A DNA stretch of 64,000 nucleotides from Mitsuaria sp. GD03876 (GCF_029840635.1 NZ_JAOCCU010000023.1:1-64000), one strand, 5' to 3'; counted from the first letter of the stretch, positions 55,492 through 64,000 are shown. A program made the numbers and translations. The notes: generated by a model not told the origin, from the letters alone.

Positions 55492-57006
55492 TCAGCTCGA
55501 CGCGGACGGGCTGATCAGCGTGTCGTCCTCGGGCGGCGCGTCGGGCAGCACCGGCTCGCGCACGACGGTGACGGTGCAGGCGCATTGCGACACCACCTGC
55601 GCCGACACGCTGCCCAGGTAGCGCCGCATCATCGAGCTGGCGCGCGCGCCCATCACGACATGGTCGACGCCGGTCTTGGCGGCGAACTCGATCAACGCGT
55701 CGGCGGCGTCCGGCGCCTCCAGCACGTGGAAGGTCAGCCGGCCGTCCTCCAGCGCCAGTTCGCGCGTCATCGGATGCGCCCAGTTCTTCAGCGCGATGAG
55801 CTGCTGCACATGGTGGCTGCGGCCCTGCGCGTCGGTCAGCTCGTCCATGCCGATGCGGTTGGTGCGCATCACGCCGACGCAGGCCAGCCGCGCGCCGGGT
55901 TCGGTCTGCATCAGGCGGCGCACCACCTCGCGCAGTGCCTCGAGCAGCGCCGGCGTCGCGCCCTGGACGTCGACGGCGGCCATGATCACCGGGCTGCGCG
56001 CGACCTGCGCGCCGACGGAGGCGGGCGCGCGTGGTTCCTCGCCCATCGCCAGGAACCAGCGCTTGAAGCGCCGCACCATGCCGCTGCGCTGCAGCTTGTG
56101 CGCGCGCGCCGTCAGCGGCACGGCGTCTGGCCGCTGCAGGTCCAGCGCCAGCTGCGCGGCGCTCTGGTAGCGGCGTTCGGCGCGGACCTCCAGGCAGTGC
56201 AGCACGATCTCCTGGAACCAGGGCGGCAGCTCGGGCCGGATCGCGCGCGGCGGGATCGGGTCGACGTACAGGCGCCGGCGCAGCTGCCGCACCGAGGTCG
56301 GCTGGCCGAACGGGCGCTCGCCCGTCGACAGGTGATAGAGCATCACGCCCAGCGCGAACAGGTCGCTGCGCGGGTCGTTGCGCACGAACTGGACCTGCTC
56401 GGGCGACATGTACGGCCCGGTGCCCATCGGCAGCGAGAACTCCTCCTCGAGCAGGTCGGGCAGGAAGTCGTGGCGCGACAGGCCGAAGTCCACCAGCACC
56501 ACCGAGCCGTCCTTGCGCAGCAGGATGTTGCTGGGCTTGATGTCCAGGTGCACCAGGTGCTGGCGATGCAGGTCGGTCAGCGCGTGCGCGACCTGGATGC
56601 CGATCTCCACGACCTCCACCAGCGGCAGCGGTGCCTGGTCCAGGCGCGGGCGCAGGCTTTCGCCCTCGATGCGCTCCATGACGATGTAGGCCTGGCGGCG
56701 CCAGTCGCCGCGCGCGACGAAGCGCGGCACGTGCGCGCCCTTGAGCGCGGGCATCAGCATCTGCTCGACCTCGAAGCCGACGATCGTGGCCGGGTCCTCG
56801 CCGCCCTTGATGCGGGGGACCTTCATGATCAGCGGGAAGTCCTCGCCGGGCAGCGGCACCTCGCGCCGCACCTGCCACAGGTTGGCCATGCCGCCCTGGT
56901 GCAGCCGCGCCTCCAGGACGAAGCCGTCCAGCACCTGGCCGGGTTGCAGCGGCGTGGTGACGGGCGAGGCGGGCGGGGCGGCGTGCGGCGGGGCGGCGTC
57001 GTTCAT
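55492..57006 (-). CDS. Serine/threonine protein kinase fused to a universal stress domain
   Basis: Predicted 504 residues from ATG 57006. Kinase residues about 25-300: glycine loop LHQGGMANLW, Lys62 in IMKVPR, HLDIKPSN (Asp155, Lys157, Asn160), DFG (173-175), SPEQ at 201-204. A linker leads to a C-terminal universal-stress-protein domain (about 338-485: VIMAAVDVQGATPALLEAL, VDHVVMGARASSMMRRYLGS). The USP GxxG is altered (GARA) so ATP binding there is uncertain. The stop of the metallophosphoesterase gene lies 4 bases before this start, giving a kinase-phosphatase operon. Confidence 0.88.
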   Translation of the reverse strand: MNDAAPPHAAPPASPVTTPLQPGQVLDGFVLEARLHQGGMANLWQVRREVPLPGEDFPLIMKVPRIKGGEDPATIVGFEVEQMLMPALKGAHVPRFVARGDWRRQAYIVMERIEGESLRPRLDQAPLPLVEVVEIGIQVAHALTDLHRQHLVHLDIKPSNILLRKDGSVVLVDFGLSRHDFLPDLLEEEFSLPMGTGPYMSPEQVQFVRNDPRSDLFALGVMLYHLSTGERPFGQPTSVRQLRRRLYVDPIPPRAIRPELPPWFQEIVLHCLEVRAERRYQSAAQLALDLQRPDAVPLTARAHKLQRSGMVRRFKRWFLAMGEEPRAPASVGAQVARSPVIMAAVDVQGATPALLEALREVVRRLMQTEPGARLACVGVMRTNRIGMDELTDAQGRSHHVQQLIALKNWAHPMTRELALEDGRLTFHVLEAPDAADALIEFAAKTGVDHVVMGARASSMMRRYLGSVSAQVVSQCACTVTVVREPVLPDAPPEDDTLISPSASS

Positions 57007-57010
57007 CGAT

Positions 57011-57769
57011 TCAGCGGCCGGCGCCCAGGCGCTGCGCGAGCCGGTCGGCCAGCCCGGCGGGCAGGCCCGGCGCGGCGCGCAGGGCGGCGGCGGCGGCCTC
57101 GACATCGTAGGGGACGCGCTGGAAGGTGAGTTCCTCGCTGTCGTGGTCGAACAGCGCGTAGGCCGCGGCCGGGTTGCCGTCGCGCGGCTGGCCGCAGGCG
57201 CCGGGGATGACCAGCCACTGCCGGTTGGGCAGCAGCGGGATCGGCACGCCGGGCTGCGGCTTGAAGTCGCCCGCCTTGCCGGTGCCCGACAGGTGGTAGA
57301 GCATCGGCTCGTGCATGTGGCCGCAGAAGGTGTAGCGGCATTCGGTGGCATGCAGGCTGCGCATCGCCTCCAGCCGGCCCTGGACGTAGGCGAAGCCGGT
57401 CGGGTCGAAGGCGTTGGCGTGCACGTACAGGCAGTCGTCCTCTTCCTCGGACATCGGCAGCGAGGCCAGGAAGGCCAGTTGCGCGTCGCTGAGCCGCGCG
57501 CGCGTCCAGGCGATGGCGGCGCGGGCGTCCTCGTTCATCGTCGGGCGCGGGCCCTGCGTCACGCCCAGGTCGTGGTTGCCGGCCACCACGATGGCGCCGT
57601 CCTCGCGCAGCGCGCGGACCTGGTCGACGACCCAGCCCGGATCGCTGCCGTAGCCGACGTAGTCCCCGAGCAGCGCGAAGTGTCCGGCGCCCTGCCGCCG
57701 GGCGTGGTCGATGACGGCCTCGAACGCCTGGCGGTTGGCGTGCAGGTCGGAGATCAGAGCGGTTTTCAT
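57011..57769 (-). CDS. Metallophosphoesterase family protein
   Basis: Predicted 252 residues from ATG 57769 (MKTALISDLHANRQAF); a longer frame to 57901 adds an unlikely N-terminus. Calcineurin-like motifs: ISDLHAN (Asp8, His10), LLGDYVGYGSDP (Asp36), VVAGNHD (Asn65, His66), CGHMHEPM near the end. Relatives hydrolyse phosphodiesters or phosphoproteins. It is first in an operon with the kinase-USP protein, which suggests opposing kinase and phosphatase activities, though its substrate is not shown. Confidence 0.87.
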   Translation of the reverse strand: MKTALISDLHANRQAFEAVIDHARRQGAGHFALLGDYVGYGSDPGWVVDQVRALREDGAIVVAGNHDLGVTQGPRPTMNEDARAAIAWTRARLSDAQLAFLASLPMSEEEDDCLYVHANAFDPTGFAYVQGRLEAMRSLHATECRYTFCGHMHEPMLYHLSGTGKAGDFKPQPGVPIPLLPNRQWLVIPGACGQPRDGNPAAAYALFDHDSEELTFQRVPYDVEAAAAALRAAPGLPAGLADRLAQRLGAGR

Positions 57770-58103
57770 GAGAACGGCAAGGATGCCATGCGCGGCTGAC
57801 GTCTGGCTTGGCGTGCGCGCGACGGCCATGACGCCGGTGCGCACATCGGGTGGCACGGAGGGCGCCGCGCACACGGGCAGCGTTCGTGGGGCGGCGCTCA
57901 TTGGAGCGCATTCCGGCGCGGCGGGCTTCCCCGAGGCGAGGGTCTCCCCCTCCGGATGGGCGATGGACAGCGGCGGACGCGGGTTTCACGCGTTGCCGCC
58001 GCGCGCGGCTTTGCTACGCTGGCCCAGGACTCGGCGCGCGGGCGGCGAGGCGGGCGCCCCGGCGCCTGCCGGTCGCCGGCGCGGCGTCACGGGGGACAAC
58101 AAG
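57770..58103. other. Intergenic region with candidate promoter
   Basis: This 334-base gap lies between the divergent metallophosphoesterase and binding-protein genes. TTGCCG (57993-57998), 16 bases, TACGCT (58015-58020) is a fair promoter match in front of the binding protein. No frame here looks like a real gene. Confidence 0.4.
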
Positions 58104-59018
58104 ATGGCGACGTTGGAATTCGGGCGGCCGGCCCGGGGCGTGCGGGACGGCACGCCGGCGATCGATCGTTGGGCGCGCGCCTGCGGGCGGGCCGGCCGGC
58201 GGCTGGCCGCGGCCGTGGTGGCGCTGGGCGCGCTGGGTGCGCTGGCATCGGCGCCTGCCTGGGCCGACTGCACACGGCCGATCCGGGTGCCGGTGGCGCC
58301 GGTGGGGATGAGCGTCGCGGTCACCGGCGGCGAGGTCGGCGGCGTCTTCCCGGAGGTGCTGCGCAAGGTCGGGGCCGAGACCGGCTGCCAATTCGATTTC
58401 ATCGTCGTGCCGCGGGCGCGGGTCGAGGCGATGTTCGCCAGCGGCGGCGGCGACCTGCTGCTGCCGGCCACGCGCACTTCGCCGCGCGACGCGCATGGCG
58501 ACTTCGTGCCGATGATGAAGGCGCGGGCGATGCTGATCTCGCTGGCCTCGGACCGCGCGCCGGTCGAGAGCCTGGCCGACCTGGCCGAACGCCGCGAGCT
58601 GCGCGTGGTGGTGGTGCGCGGCTTCGACTACGGCGAGGCCTACCAGCAACTGCTCAGGACGCTGAAGGCGCAGCGGCGGCTGGTGGTCGAGGCCGACCCG
58701 GCGGCGGTGGTGCGGTCGCTGGAGCGCAGCCTGGCGGACGTGACGGTGATGGCGCCGTCGATCCTGGCCGGGACGCTGGTGCAGGACGCGCGGACGCGTC
58801 CGTTGCTGGACCGGCTGCGGCTGGAGTCGATCGCGGAGCTGGGCTGGGGCGACAGCGGCATCTACCTGTCGCGCCACCTGTCGGCCAAGGACCGCGAGCT
58901 GATCGGCGACGCGCTCGAGCGCAACGCGCGCTCCGGCGCGATGTGGCGCGCGGTGCAGAAGCACTATCCGGCCGGGTCCTATGAAGAGGGGCTGAAGCCG
59001 CTGCCGGCGGCGAAGTAG
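58104..59018 (+). CDS. Periplasmic substrate-binding protein (SBP_bac_3-like)
   Basis: Predicted 304 residues from ATG 58104. The N-terminus has a basic region and hydrophobic run ending PAWADC, so a signal peptide is likely. The body (IRVPVAPVGMSVAVTGGEVGGVFPEVLRKVGAETGCQFDFIV as parts, and LLLPATRTSPRDAHGDFVPM) matches family 3 amino-acid-type binding proteins. No permease or ATPase lies next to it. The ligand is unknown. Confidence 0.78.
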   Translation: MATLEFGRPARGVRDGTPAIDRWARACGRAGRRLAAAVVALGALGALASAPAWADCTRPIRVPVAPVGMSVAVTGGEVGGVFPEVLRKVGAETGCQFDFIVVPRARVEAMFASGGGDLLLPATRTSPRDAHGDFVPMMKARAMLISLASDRAPVESLADLAERRELRVVVVRGFDYGEAYQQLLRTLKAQRRLVVEADPAAVVRSLERSLADVTVMAPSILAGTLVQDARTRPLLDRLRLESIAELGWGDSGIYLSRHLSAKDRELIGDALERNARSGAMWRAVQKHYPAGSYEEGLKPLPAAK

Positions 59019-59033
59019 GCTGGCGCGGGCATG

Positions 59034-59057
59034 AAAAAGGCCCGCGCATGGCGGGCC
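59034..59057 (-). terminator. Terminator of argF
   Basis: Stem GGCCCGC / GCGGGCC with 5-base loop; on the minus strand it is followed by TTTTT. It lies between argF and the convergent binding-protein gene. Confidence 0.82.
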
Positions 59058-59090
59058 CTGTGTCGCGCGGCGCCTGACGGCGCCATGGCC

Positions 59091-60032
59091 TCAGCCGATG
59101 CGCCCCAGCAGCAGGTACTCCATCAGCGCCTTCTGCACGTGCATGCGGTTCTCGGCCTCGTCCCACACCACCGACTGCGGACCGTCGATCACCTCGGCGG
59201 CGACCTCCTCGCCGCGATGCGCCGGCAGGCAGTGCATGAACAGCGCGTCCGGCTTGGCCACGGCCATCATGGCCGCGTCGACGCACCAGTCCGCGAACGC
59301 CGCGCGACGCGCCTCGTTCTCGGCCTCGTAGCCCATGCTCGTCCAGACGTCCGTCGTCACCAGGTCGGCGCCGCGGCAGGCTTCCTTCGGGTCCTGGAAG
59401 ACCTTGTAGCAGCGCGTGTCCTTGATGCCGGCCACCGCCGGGTCGATCTCGTAGCCGCTGGGCGTGCTGACGTGCACCGTGAAGCCGAGGATCTCCGCGG
59501 CCTGCAGCCAGGTGTTGGCCATGTTGTTGCCGTCGCCCACCCAGGCCACCACGCGTCCCTTCAGGCAGTCCATGTCGATCGCGCCGCGGCGGTCCATGCC
59601 GCGCTGCTCGATGAACGTGAACAGGTCCGCCAGGATCTGGCACGGGTGGTACTCGTTGGTCAGCCCGTTGATCACCGGCACCCGCGAGTGCGCCGCGAAG
59701 CGCTCCAGCTTGGTCTGCTCGTAGGTCCGGATCATCACGATGTCGACCATGCGGCTGATCACGCGCGCGCTGTCCTCGATCGGCTCGGCGCGGCCCAACT
59801 GGCTGTCGCCGGTGGTCAGGTGCACCACCGAGCCGCCCATCTGGTACATGCCCGCCTCGAAGCTGACCCGCGTGCGGGTCGAGGCCTTCTCGAAGATCAT
59901 CGCCAGCGTGCGGTCCTGCAGCGGCTGGTACTTCTCGTAGTTCTTGAAGCGCCGCTTGATCGTCGACGCCCGTTCGAACAGGTGGCCGTACTCCTCCGCG
60001 CGCAGGTCCTTGAACTGCAGGTAGTGACGCAT
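59091..60032 (-). CDS. argF: Ornithine carbamoyltransferase
   Basis: Predicted 313 residues from ATG 60032, matching the family N-terminus (MRHYLQFKDL) and preceded by GGGGGA; an ATG at 60053 overlaps the argD stop by 4 bases and is the alternative. Motifs: FEKASTRTRVSFE (STRTR 51-55), YHPCQILADLFT, VGDGNNMANTW and FMHCLPAHRGEEV. It makes citrulline from ornithine and carbamoyl phosphate in arginine synthesis. Second gene after argD. Confidence 0.95.
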   Translation of the reverse strand: MRHYLQFKDLRAEEYGHLFERASTIKRRFKNYEKYQPLQDRTLAMIFEKASTRTRVSFEAGMYQMGGSVVHLTTGDSQLGRAEPIEDSARVISRMVDIVMIRTYEQTKLERFAAHSRVPVINGLTNEYHPCQILADLFTFIEQRGMDRRGAIDMDCLKGRVVAWVGDGNNMANTWLQAAEILGFTVHVSTPSGYEIDPAVAGIKDTRCYKVFQDPKEACRGADLVTTDVWTSMGYEAENEARRAAFADWCVDAAMMAVAKPDALFMHCLPAHRGEEVAAEVIDGPQSVVWDEAENRMHVQKALMEYLLLGRIG

Positions 60033-60049
60033 CAGCGTGTCCCCCGGCT

Positions 60050-61276
60050 TCATGGCGCGGCGGCCGGCGACTCGGCCAGGAAGGCCTTGACCAGCGGCAC
60101 CAGGCGCGCGGCGATCTCGGCGGCCTCGGCGCTGGTCAGGATCAGCGGCGGCACCAGGCGGATGACCTTGTCGGCGGTCACGCTCAGCAGCAGGCCCGCG
60201 TCCATCGCGCGCGTCAGCAGCACGCCGCAGGGGCGGTCCAGCTCGATGCCCAGCATCAGGCCCTGGCCGCGCACCTCGACCAGGCCGGCCACGCCGGCCA
60301 GGCCGTGCTCGATCGCCGCCTTCAGCTCGGCGCCGACGGTGGCGGCGCTGGCCAGCAGGCCGTCGTCCTCCATCACCGCCAGCGTCTCCACGCCGGCGCG
60401 CATCGCCAGCGGGTTGCCGCCGAAGGTCGTGCCGTGGTTGCCCGGCCCGAAGACCTTGGCGGCGCGGTCGCCGCAGACCACCGCGCCGATCGGCACGCCC
60501 GAGCCCAGGCCCTTGGCCAGCGGCATCACGTCGGGCACGATGCCGGCCCACTGGTGCGCGAACCACTTGCCGGTGCGGCCGATGCCGCACTGCACCTCGT
60601 CCAGCATCAGCAGCAGGTCATGCTCGTCGCAGAGCTTGCGCAGGTCCTTCAGGAAGTCGACGCGGGCCGGGTTGATGCCGCCTTCGCCCTGGATCGTCTC
60701 CAGGAAGATCGCGGTCACGCCGGGGTTGTCGGCCAGTGCCTTGCGCAGCGCCTCGACGTCGTTCAGCGGCACGCGGACGAACCCCGGCACCAGCGGGCCG
60801 AAGCCGGCCTGCACCTTCGGGTTGCCGGTGGCCGACAGCGTCGCGATCGAGCGACCGTGGAAGGCCTTCTCGAACACGATCACCTTCGGGTCGTGGTTGC
60901 CGCGGTCATGGCCGAACTTGCGGGCGATCTTGAGCGCCGCCTCGTTCGCTTCCAGGCCGGAGTTGCAGAAGAAGACGTTGGTCAGGCCGGAGAGCGCGCA
61001 GAGCTTGGCCGCGAGCTGCTCCTGCAGCGGGACGTGGTAGTAGTTGCTGGTGTGGATCAGCTTGCCCACCTGGTCCCGCAACGCCGCCACCAGCCTCGGA
61101 TGGTTGTGTCCGAGCGTGTTGACGGCGATCCCGCCCAGGCCGTCCAGGTATCGTCGGCCGGCCGTGTCCCACACCCAGGCGCCTTCGCCGTGCGACAGGG
61201 CGATCGGCAGGCGGCCGTAGGTTTGCATCACATGGGGTTCGGTCGGGGCGGCGAACGAGGAGTCCGAGGCGTTCAT
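60050..61276 (-). CDS. argD: Acetylornithine aminotransferase
   Basis: Predicted 408 residues from ATG 61276 (MNASDSSFAAP). Class III aminotransferase motifs: LDGLGGIAVNTLGHNHP, VFFCNSGLEANEAALKIAR, LLMLDEVQCGIGRTGKWFAH, with the PLP-lysine in LAKGLGSGVPIGA, and GNHGTTFGGNPLAM. It transfers an amino group to N-acetylglutamate semialdehyde in arginine synthesis. Operon with argF; divergent from the DUF3579 gene. Confidence 0.95.
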   Translation of the reverse strand: MNASDSSFAAPTEPHVMQTYGRLPIALSHGEGAWVWDTAGRRYLDGLGGIAVNTLGHNHPRLVAALRDQVGKLIHTSNYYHVPLQEQLAAKLCALSGLTNVFFCNSGLEANEAALKIARKFGHDRGNHDPKVIVFEKAFHGRSIATLSATGNPKVQAGFGPLVPGFVRVPLNDVEALRKALADNPGVTAIFLETIQGEGGINPARVDFLKDLRKLCDEHDLLLMLDEVQCGIGRTGKWFAHQWAGIVPDVMPLAKGLGSGVPIGAVVCGDRAAKVFGPGNHGTTFGGNPLAMRAGVETLAVMEDDGLLASAATVGAELKAAIEHGLAGVAGLVEVRGQGLMLGIELDRPCGVLLTRAMDAGLLLSVTADKVIRLVPPLILTSAEAAEIAARLVPLVKAFLAESPAAAP

Positions 61277-61515
61277 CAAGTCTCCGAATGCAGTGGAGGG
61301 TGGGGGAGAAATCCCGGTCCGGACGGGGCCTGGACCAGGGCTTGGGGGAGAGCGGCGAATTCTACGGGCCGACCCTGGCGGGCGAGGAGATTCCTCCTGG
61401 ACAGCGACGGCAGCGCGGCTGACCAGCGGGCGAGCAGCATGTCCCCGCGTGCTGCGCCGCAACACATCCAAGGCACAATAGCGGTTTTGCCGGGACGCGT
61501 GAGACCGAGTAGCCA

Positions 61516-61851
61516 ATGACTGAGCAGCCCAAGCCGCGAGAAGTGTTCATCCAGGGGATCACCACGGATGGCCGCACCTTCCGCCCGAGCGACTGGGCCG
61601 AGCGACTGGCTGGTGCGATGTCCTGCTTTCGGCCCGGCGGCACCCGCAGCGGCCGCGACGCCTACCTCGGTTACTCCCCCTACTGCGTGCCGCGCGTCAT
61701 CGACGGCATCAAGTGCGTCATCGTCAACGAGGCGCTGAAGTCCGTGGAGCCGATGGCCTGGGACTTCGTCATGAACTTCGCCCGCGACAACAAGCTGCAG
61801 GTCGTCGACGCCTGCCTGCTGCCCGACGGCCGCGAATCCGGCAAGGCCTGA
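61516..61851 (+). CDS. DUF3579 domain protein
   Basis: Predicted 111 residues. The motifs EVFIQGITTDGRTFRPSDWAERL, SGRDAYLGYSPYCVPRVIDGIKCV and VMNFARDNKLQVVDACLLPD are the conserved DUF3579 pattern, common beside arginine genes in Burkholderiales. Function unknown. Divergent from argD across a 239-base gap with a TACAAT-like -10 (CACAAT, near 61475). Confidence 0.9.
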   Translation: MTEQPKPREVFIQGITTDGRTFRPSDWAERLAGAMSCFRPGGTRSGRDAYLGYSPYCVPRVIDGIKCVIVNEALKSVEPMAWDFVMNFARDNKLQVVDACLLPDGRESGKA

Positions 61852-61978
61852 GCCTCCGCCCCCTCCGCGACTCCCCTGAACCGGCGGGTCTTCCTGGTCC
61901 GATCGGGCCATCGCCTTGCGCCGTCGGCGCGCCTAGCCTTGCGGGTTCGCTTCGACATCCTGTTCAGGCCGCCGGACC

Positions 61979-63034
61979 ATGGCCGTCTTCACCGCCCACG
62001 CGGCCCCGCGGGCCGCGGCCGTCCTGCCGGAAGTGCAGGAGCTGCTGCGCCTGATCGACCAGGCCGGACCGCTGGTCCGCGCCCGCGAGCTGGCCAGCGT
62101 CGACACCGGGCGGGGTGAACTGCCGGTCATCGGCGTGACGCTGGGCAACCCCGATCCCGCCACGCCCGCGCTGGGGTTCATCGGCGGCGTCCATGGGCTG
62201 GAGCGCATCGGCGCGCAGGTGGTGCTGGCCTACCTGGGCAGCCTGGTGCGCCGGCTGCGCTGGGACCTCAGCCTGCATCAGCAGCTCGAGTCGCTGCGCC
62301 TGGTGTTCCTGCCGGTGGTCAATCCCGGCGGCGTGTGGGCGGGATCCCGGTCGAATCCGCAAGGCGTGGACCTGATGCGCAACGCGCCGCAGGATGCCGA
62401 GCACGGCGTGCCGTTCCTGATCGGCGGCCATCGGCTGACGCGCCGACTGCCGTACTTCCGCGGCCCGGCCGGTGCGCCGATGCAGGTGGAAAGCGAGGCG
62501 CTGTGCCGCTTCGTCCGCGAGGAGCTGCTGGGCCGGCCGGTGTCGCTGGTCATCGACTTCCACAGCGGCTTCGGGCTGCGCGACCGGATCTGGTTTCCGT
62601 ACGCGCGCAGCCGCCGGCCGATGCGGCACCTGGCGGAGGTGCATGCGCTGTGCGAGGTTCTCGACCAATGCCTGTCGCCGCATCCGTACGTGATGGAGCC
62701 GCAGAGCCAGCACTACCTGACGCATGGCGACCTCTGGGACCACCTCTACGACGAGTCCCTCACCCTCGATCAGGGGATCTTCCTGCCGATGACGCTCGAA
62801 ATGGGGTCATGGCTGTGGGTCAAGAAAAATCCGCGCCAGCTACTCTCCCGGCACGGCATGTTCAACCCGCTGATCGAGCATCGACGCCAGCGGGTGCTGA
62901 GACGGCACATGGCTTGGATGGATTTCATGACTCGCGCGACGCAGAGCGCGTTCCGGTGGCTGCCGGGGCCGGAAACACGACTTGATCACGGGGAGCAGGC
63001 GTTGATTCGCTGGTATCGGAGGAGTGTCCGATGA
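61979..63034 (+). CDS. M14-family zinc carboxypeptidase (DUF2817-like)
   Basis: Predicted 351 residues. Zinc site: HxxE in GGVHGLERIG (His72, Glu75) and a later His in VIDFHSGFG; LEMGSW carries the likely catalytic Glu. Related to succinylglutamate desuccinylase and M14 peptidases. No signal peptide is evident. Substrate unknown. The next gene's start overlaps its stop by 4 bases. Confidence 0.82.
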   Translation: MAVFTAHAAPRAAAVLPEVQELLRLIDQAGPLVRARELASVDTGRGELPVIGVTLGNPDPATPALGFIGGVHGLERIGAQVVLAYLGSLVRRLRWDLSLHQQLESLRLVFLPVVNPGGVWAGSRSNPQGVDLMRNAPQDAEHGVPFLIGGHRLTRRLPYFRGPAGAPMQVESEALCRFVREELLGRPVSLVIDFHSGFGLRDRIWFPYARSRRPMRHLAEVHALCEVLDQCLSPHPYVMEPQSQHYLTHGDLWDHLYDESLTLDQGIFLPMTLEMGSWLWVKKNPRQLLSRHGMFNPLIEHRRQRVLRRHMAWMDFMTRATQSAFRWLPGPETRLDHGEQALIRWYRRSVR

Positions 63035-63837
63035 GCGTGCACACCTGGGTGCTGCTGCGCGGGCTGACCCGCGAGAGCGCCCATTGGGGCGATTTCCCCA
63101 CCCGCCTGTTGCGGGCGTTGCGCGTGCAGCAGCCGGAGGCCCGGCTGGAGCTGCTCGACCTGCCCGGCAATGGCGACAAGCACCATCAGAGCAGCCCCAC
63201 GCACGTGGACGCGATGATGGAGGAATGCCGGGCCGAACTGCGCCGCCGCGGCGTGCCGCCGCCGTACCAGGTGCTGGCGATGTCGTTGGGCGCGATGGTC
63301 GCCAGCGAGTGGGCGGCGCGCCATCCGGCGGAGCTCGATGCGGTGGTGTTGATCAACACCAGCCTGCGGCCGTTCAGCGCGTTCTTCCGCCGCTTGCGGC
63401 CATCGAACTACTGGTCCCTGCTGCTGCTGAGCCTGACGCGGCTGAGCCTGCGCCGGCGCGAGGCCAAGGTGCTGGAGATGACGACCCGGCTGCAGCGGCA
63501 GCCGGACCAGGTGATCGACGATTGGGTGTCCATCCAGCGCCGGCATCCGGTGAGGCGCCGCAACGCGCTGAGGCAGTTGTTGGCCGCCGCGCGTTACCGC
63601 GCGAGCCTGGCCAAGCCCGAGCCTCCGATGCTGCTGCTGTGCAGCCAGGGCGACGCGCTGGTGGACTGGCGTTGTTCGCAGGCCATCAGCCGCGCCTGGG
63701 GCGCGCCGCTGCGGCTGCACAAGCATGCCGGACACGACCTGCCCCTGGACGATGGGGACTGGGTGGCGCGCAACGTCGTGGATTGGCTCCACGTGCGCGA
63801 GGTGGTGGGTCAGATCACCACGCCGATCCCGCTCTAG
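63031..63837 (+). CDS. Alpha/beta hydrolase
   Basis: Predicted 268 residues. LLRGLTRESAHWGDFP, LDLPGNGD, the nucleophile block LAMSLGAMVASEWA (Ser in A-M-S-L-G), PMLLLCSQGDALVD with the acid, and KHAGHDLPLDDGDWV with the His. An esterase/lipase-type or similar hydrolase. Four-base overlap with the carboxypeptidase gene means coupled translation and one operon. Confidence 0.82.
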   Translation: MSVHTWVLLRGLTRESAHWGDFPTRLLRALRVQQPEARLELLDLPGNGDKHHQSSPTHVDAMMEECRAELRRRGVPPPYQVLAMSLGAMVASEWAARHPAELDAVVLINTSLRPFSAFFRRLRPSNYWSLLLLSLTRLSLRRREAKVLEMTTRLQRQPDQVIDDWVSIQRRHPVRRRNALRQLLAAARYRASLAKPEPPMLLLCSQGDALVDWRCSQAISRAWGAPLRLHKHAGHDLPLDDGDWVARNVVDWLHVREVVGQITTPIPL

Positions 63838-63856
63838 AGACGCCGGGCCTGCCGTG

Positions 63857-63963
63857 TCGAGCGGTTTCGGGTTGGGATGCGCAGCTAGGCGCGAACCGGA
63901 GCCATAGCGGGGCTATGGCGAGGATTCGGAACGACGCTGAGCGCCCAACCCGAAAGCGCTCGG
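63857..63963. repeat. Nested imperfect inverted repeat
   Basis: Outer arms 63857-63876 and 63944-63963 agree at 18 of 20 bases (core TTTCGGGTTGGG / CCCAACCCGAAA). Inside, GCCATAGC (63901-63908) and GCTATGGC (63912-63919) form a perfect 8-bp stem with a 3-base loop. The 107-base unit follows the hydrolase stop by 20 bases. Confidence 0.85.
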
Positions 63964-63979
63964 CGCGGCGGGAATGAAA

Positions 63980-63999
63980 AAGCCCGCCGAAGCGGGCTT
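63980..63999. terminator. Terminator at the window end
   Basis: Stem AAGCCCGC / GCGGGCTT with CGAA loop. The minus strand reads into TTTTT, so it may serve a gene entering from the right as well as the hydrolase. Confidence 0.75.
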
Positions 64000-64000
64000 G

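Noticed and set aside
57770-57901. Upstream extension of the metallophosphoesterase
   Set aside because: The added N-terminus has no family similarity; MKTALISDLHAN is the normal start.

Overview
The window is very GC-rich (by eye about 70%) and almost fully coding. Gene content suggests a Burkholderiales betaproteobacterium, perhaps near Roseateles/Mitsuaria/Rubrivivax: a Bug/TctC binding protein, a Burkholderia-type porin, a DUF3579 gene beside arginine genes, a PEP-CTERM protein, a flagellar cap gene and class I fumarase. This placement is inference from gene families, not from a marker gene.

Layout. 1-3.0 kb: a truncated DUF1800 gene and its DUF1501 partner (exported). 3.2-5.4 kb: a LuxR-type regulator with a frameshift, next to an AbiEi/AbiEii toxin-antitoxin pair of visibly lower GC. 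5.6-8.9 kb: AraC regulator and epoxide hydrolase, dCMP deaminase, two small unknown genes. 8.9-14.3 kb (minus): MoxR ATPase, DUF58, TgpA-like transglutaminase and MltB-type lytic transglycosylase in a row. 14.4-18.0 kb: histone-deacetylase-family enzyme, MscS channel, secreted M23 peptidase. 18.4-29.2 kb: fliD, fumarase, nhaA, UPF0114 protein, acs, a small DNA-binding protein, cytochrome c, a Trp-rich small protein and ilvD. 29.3-36 kb: LysR, TPR protein, lgt, dnaQ, two identical tRNA-Val genes, a coiled-coil protein, a Nudix protein and an LhgO-like oxidase. 36-46.7 kb: LysR and Bug protein divergent from a porin, then a PEP-CTERM SGNH hydrolase, an exported alpha/beta hydrolase, two exported amidohydrolases and two unknown membrane proteins. 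46.8-53.6 kb: an alpha-glucan locus, two exported GH13 amylases divergent from an exported pullulanase-type enzyme, with paired operator-like sites between. 53.7-64 kb: transglutaminase/TPR lipoprotein, YkgJ protein, kinase-USP fusion with a metallophosphoesterase, a periplasmic binding protein, argF-argD, DUF3579, M14 carboxypeptidase and alpha/beta hydrolase.

Most of this is ordinary chromosome. The parts that deserve attention are the starch-locus operators, the kinase-USP/phosphoesterase pair, the AbiE island with its operator candidate, several short-period tandem repeats (7, 9 and 11 bp) around gene ends and linkers, and two long imperfect inverted repeats. I saw no CRISPR array, prophage, insertion sequence or rRNA operon, and no clear wholly new multi-gene system.
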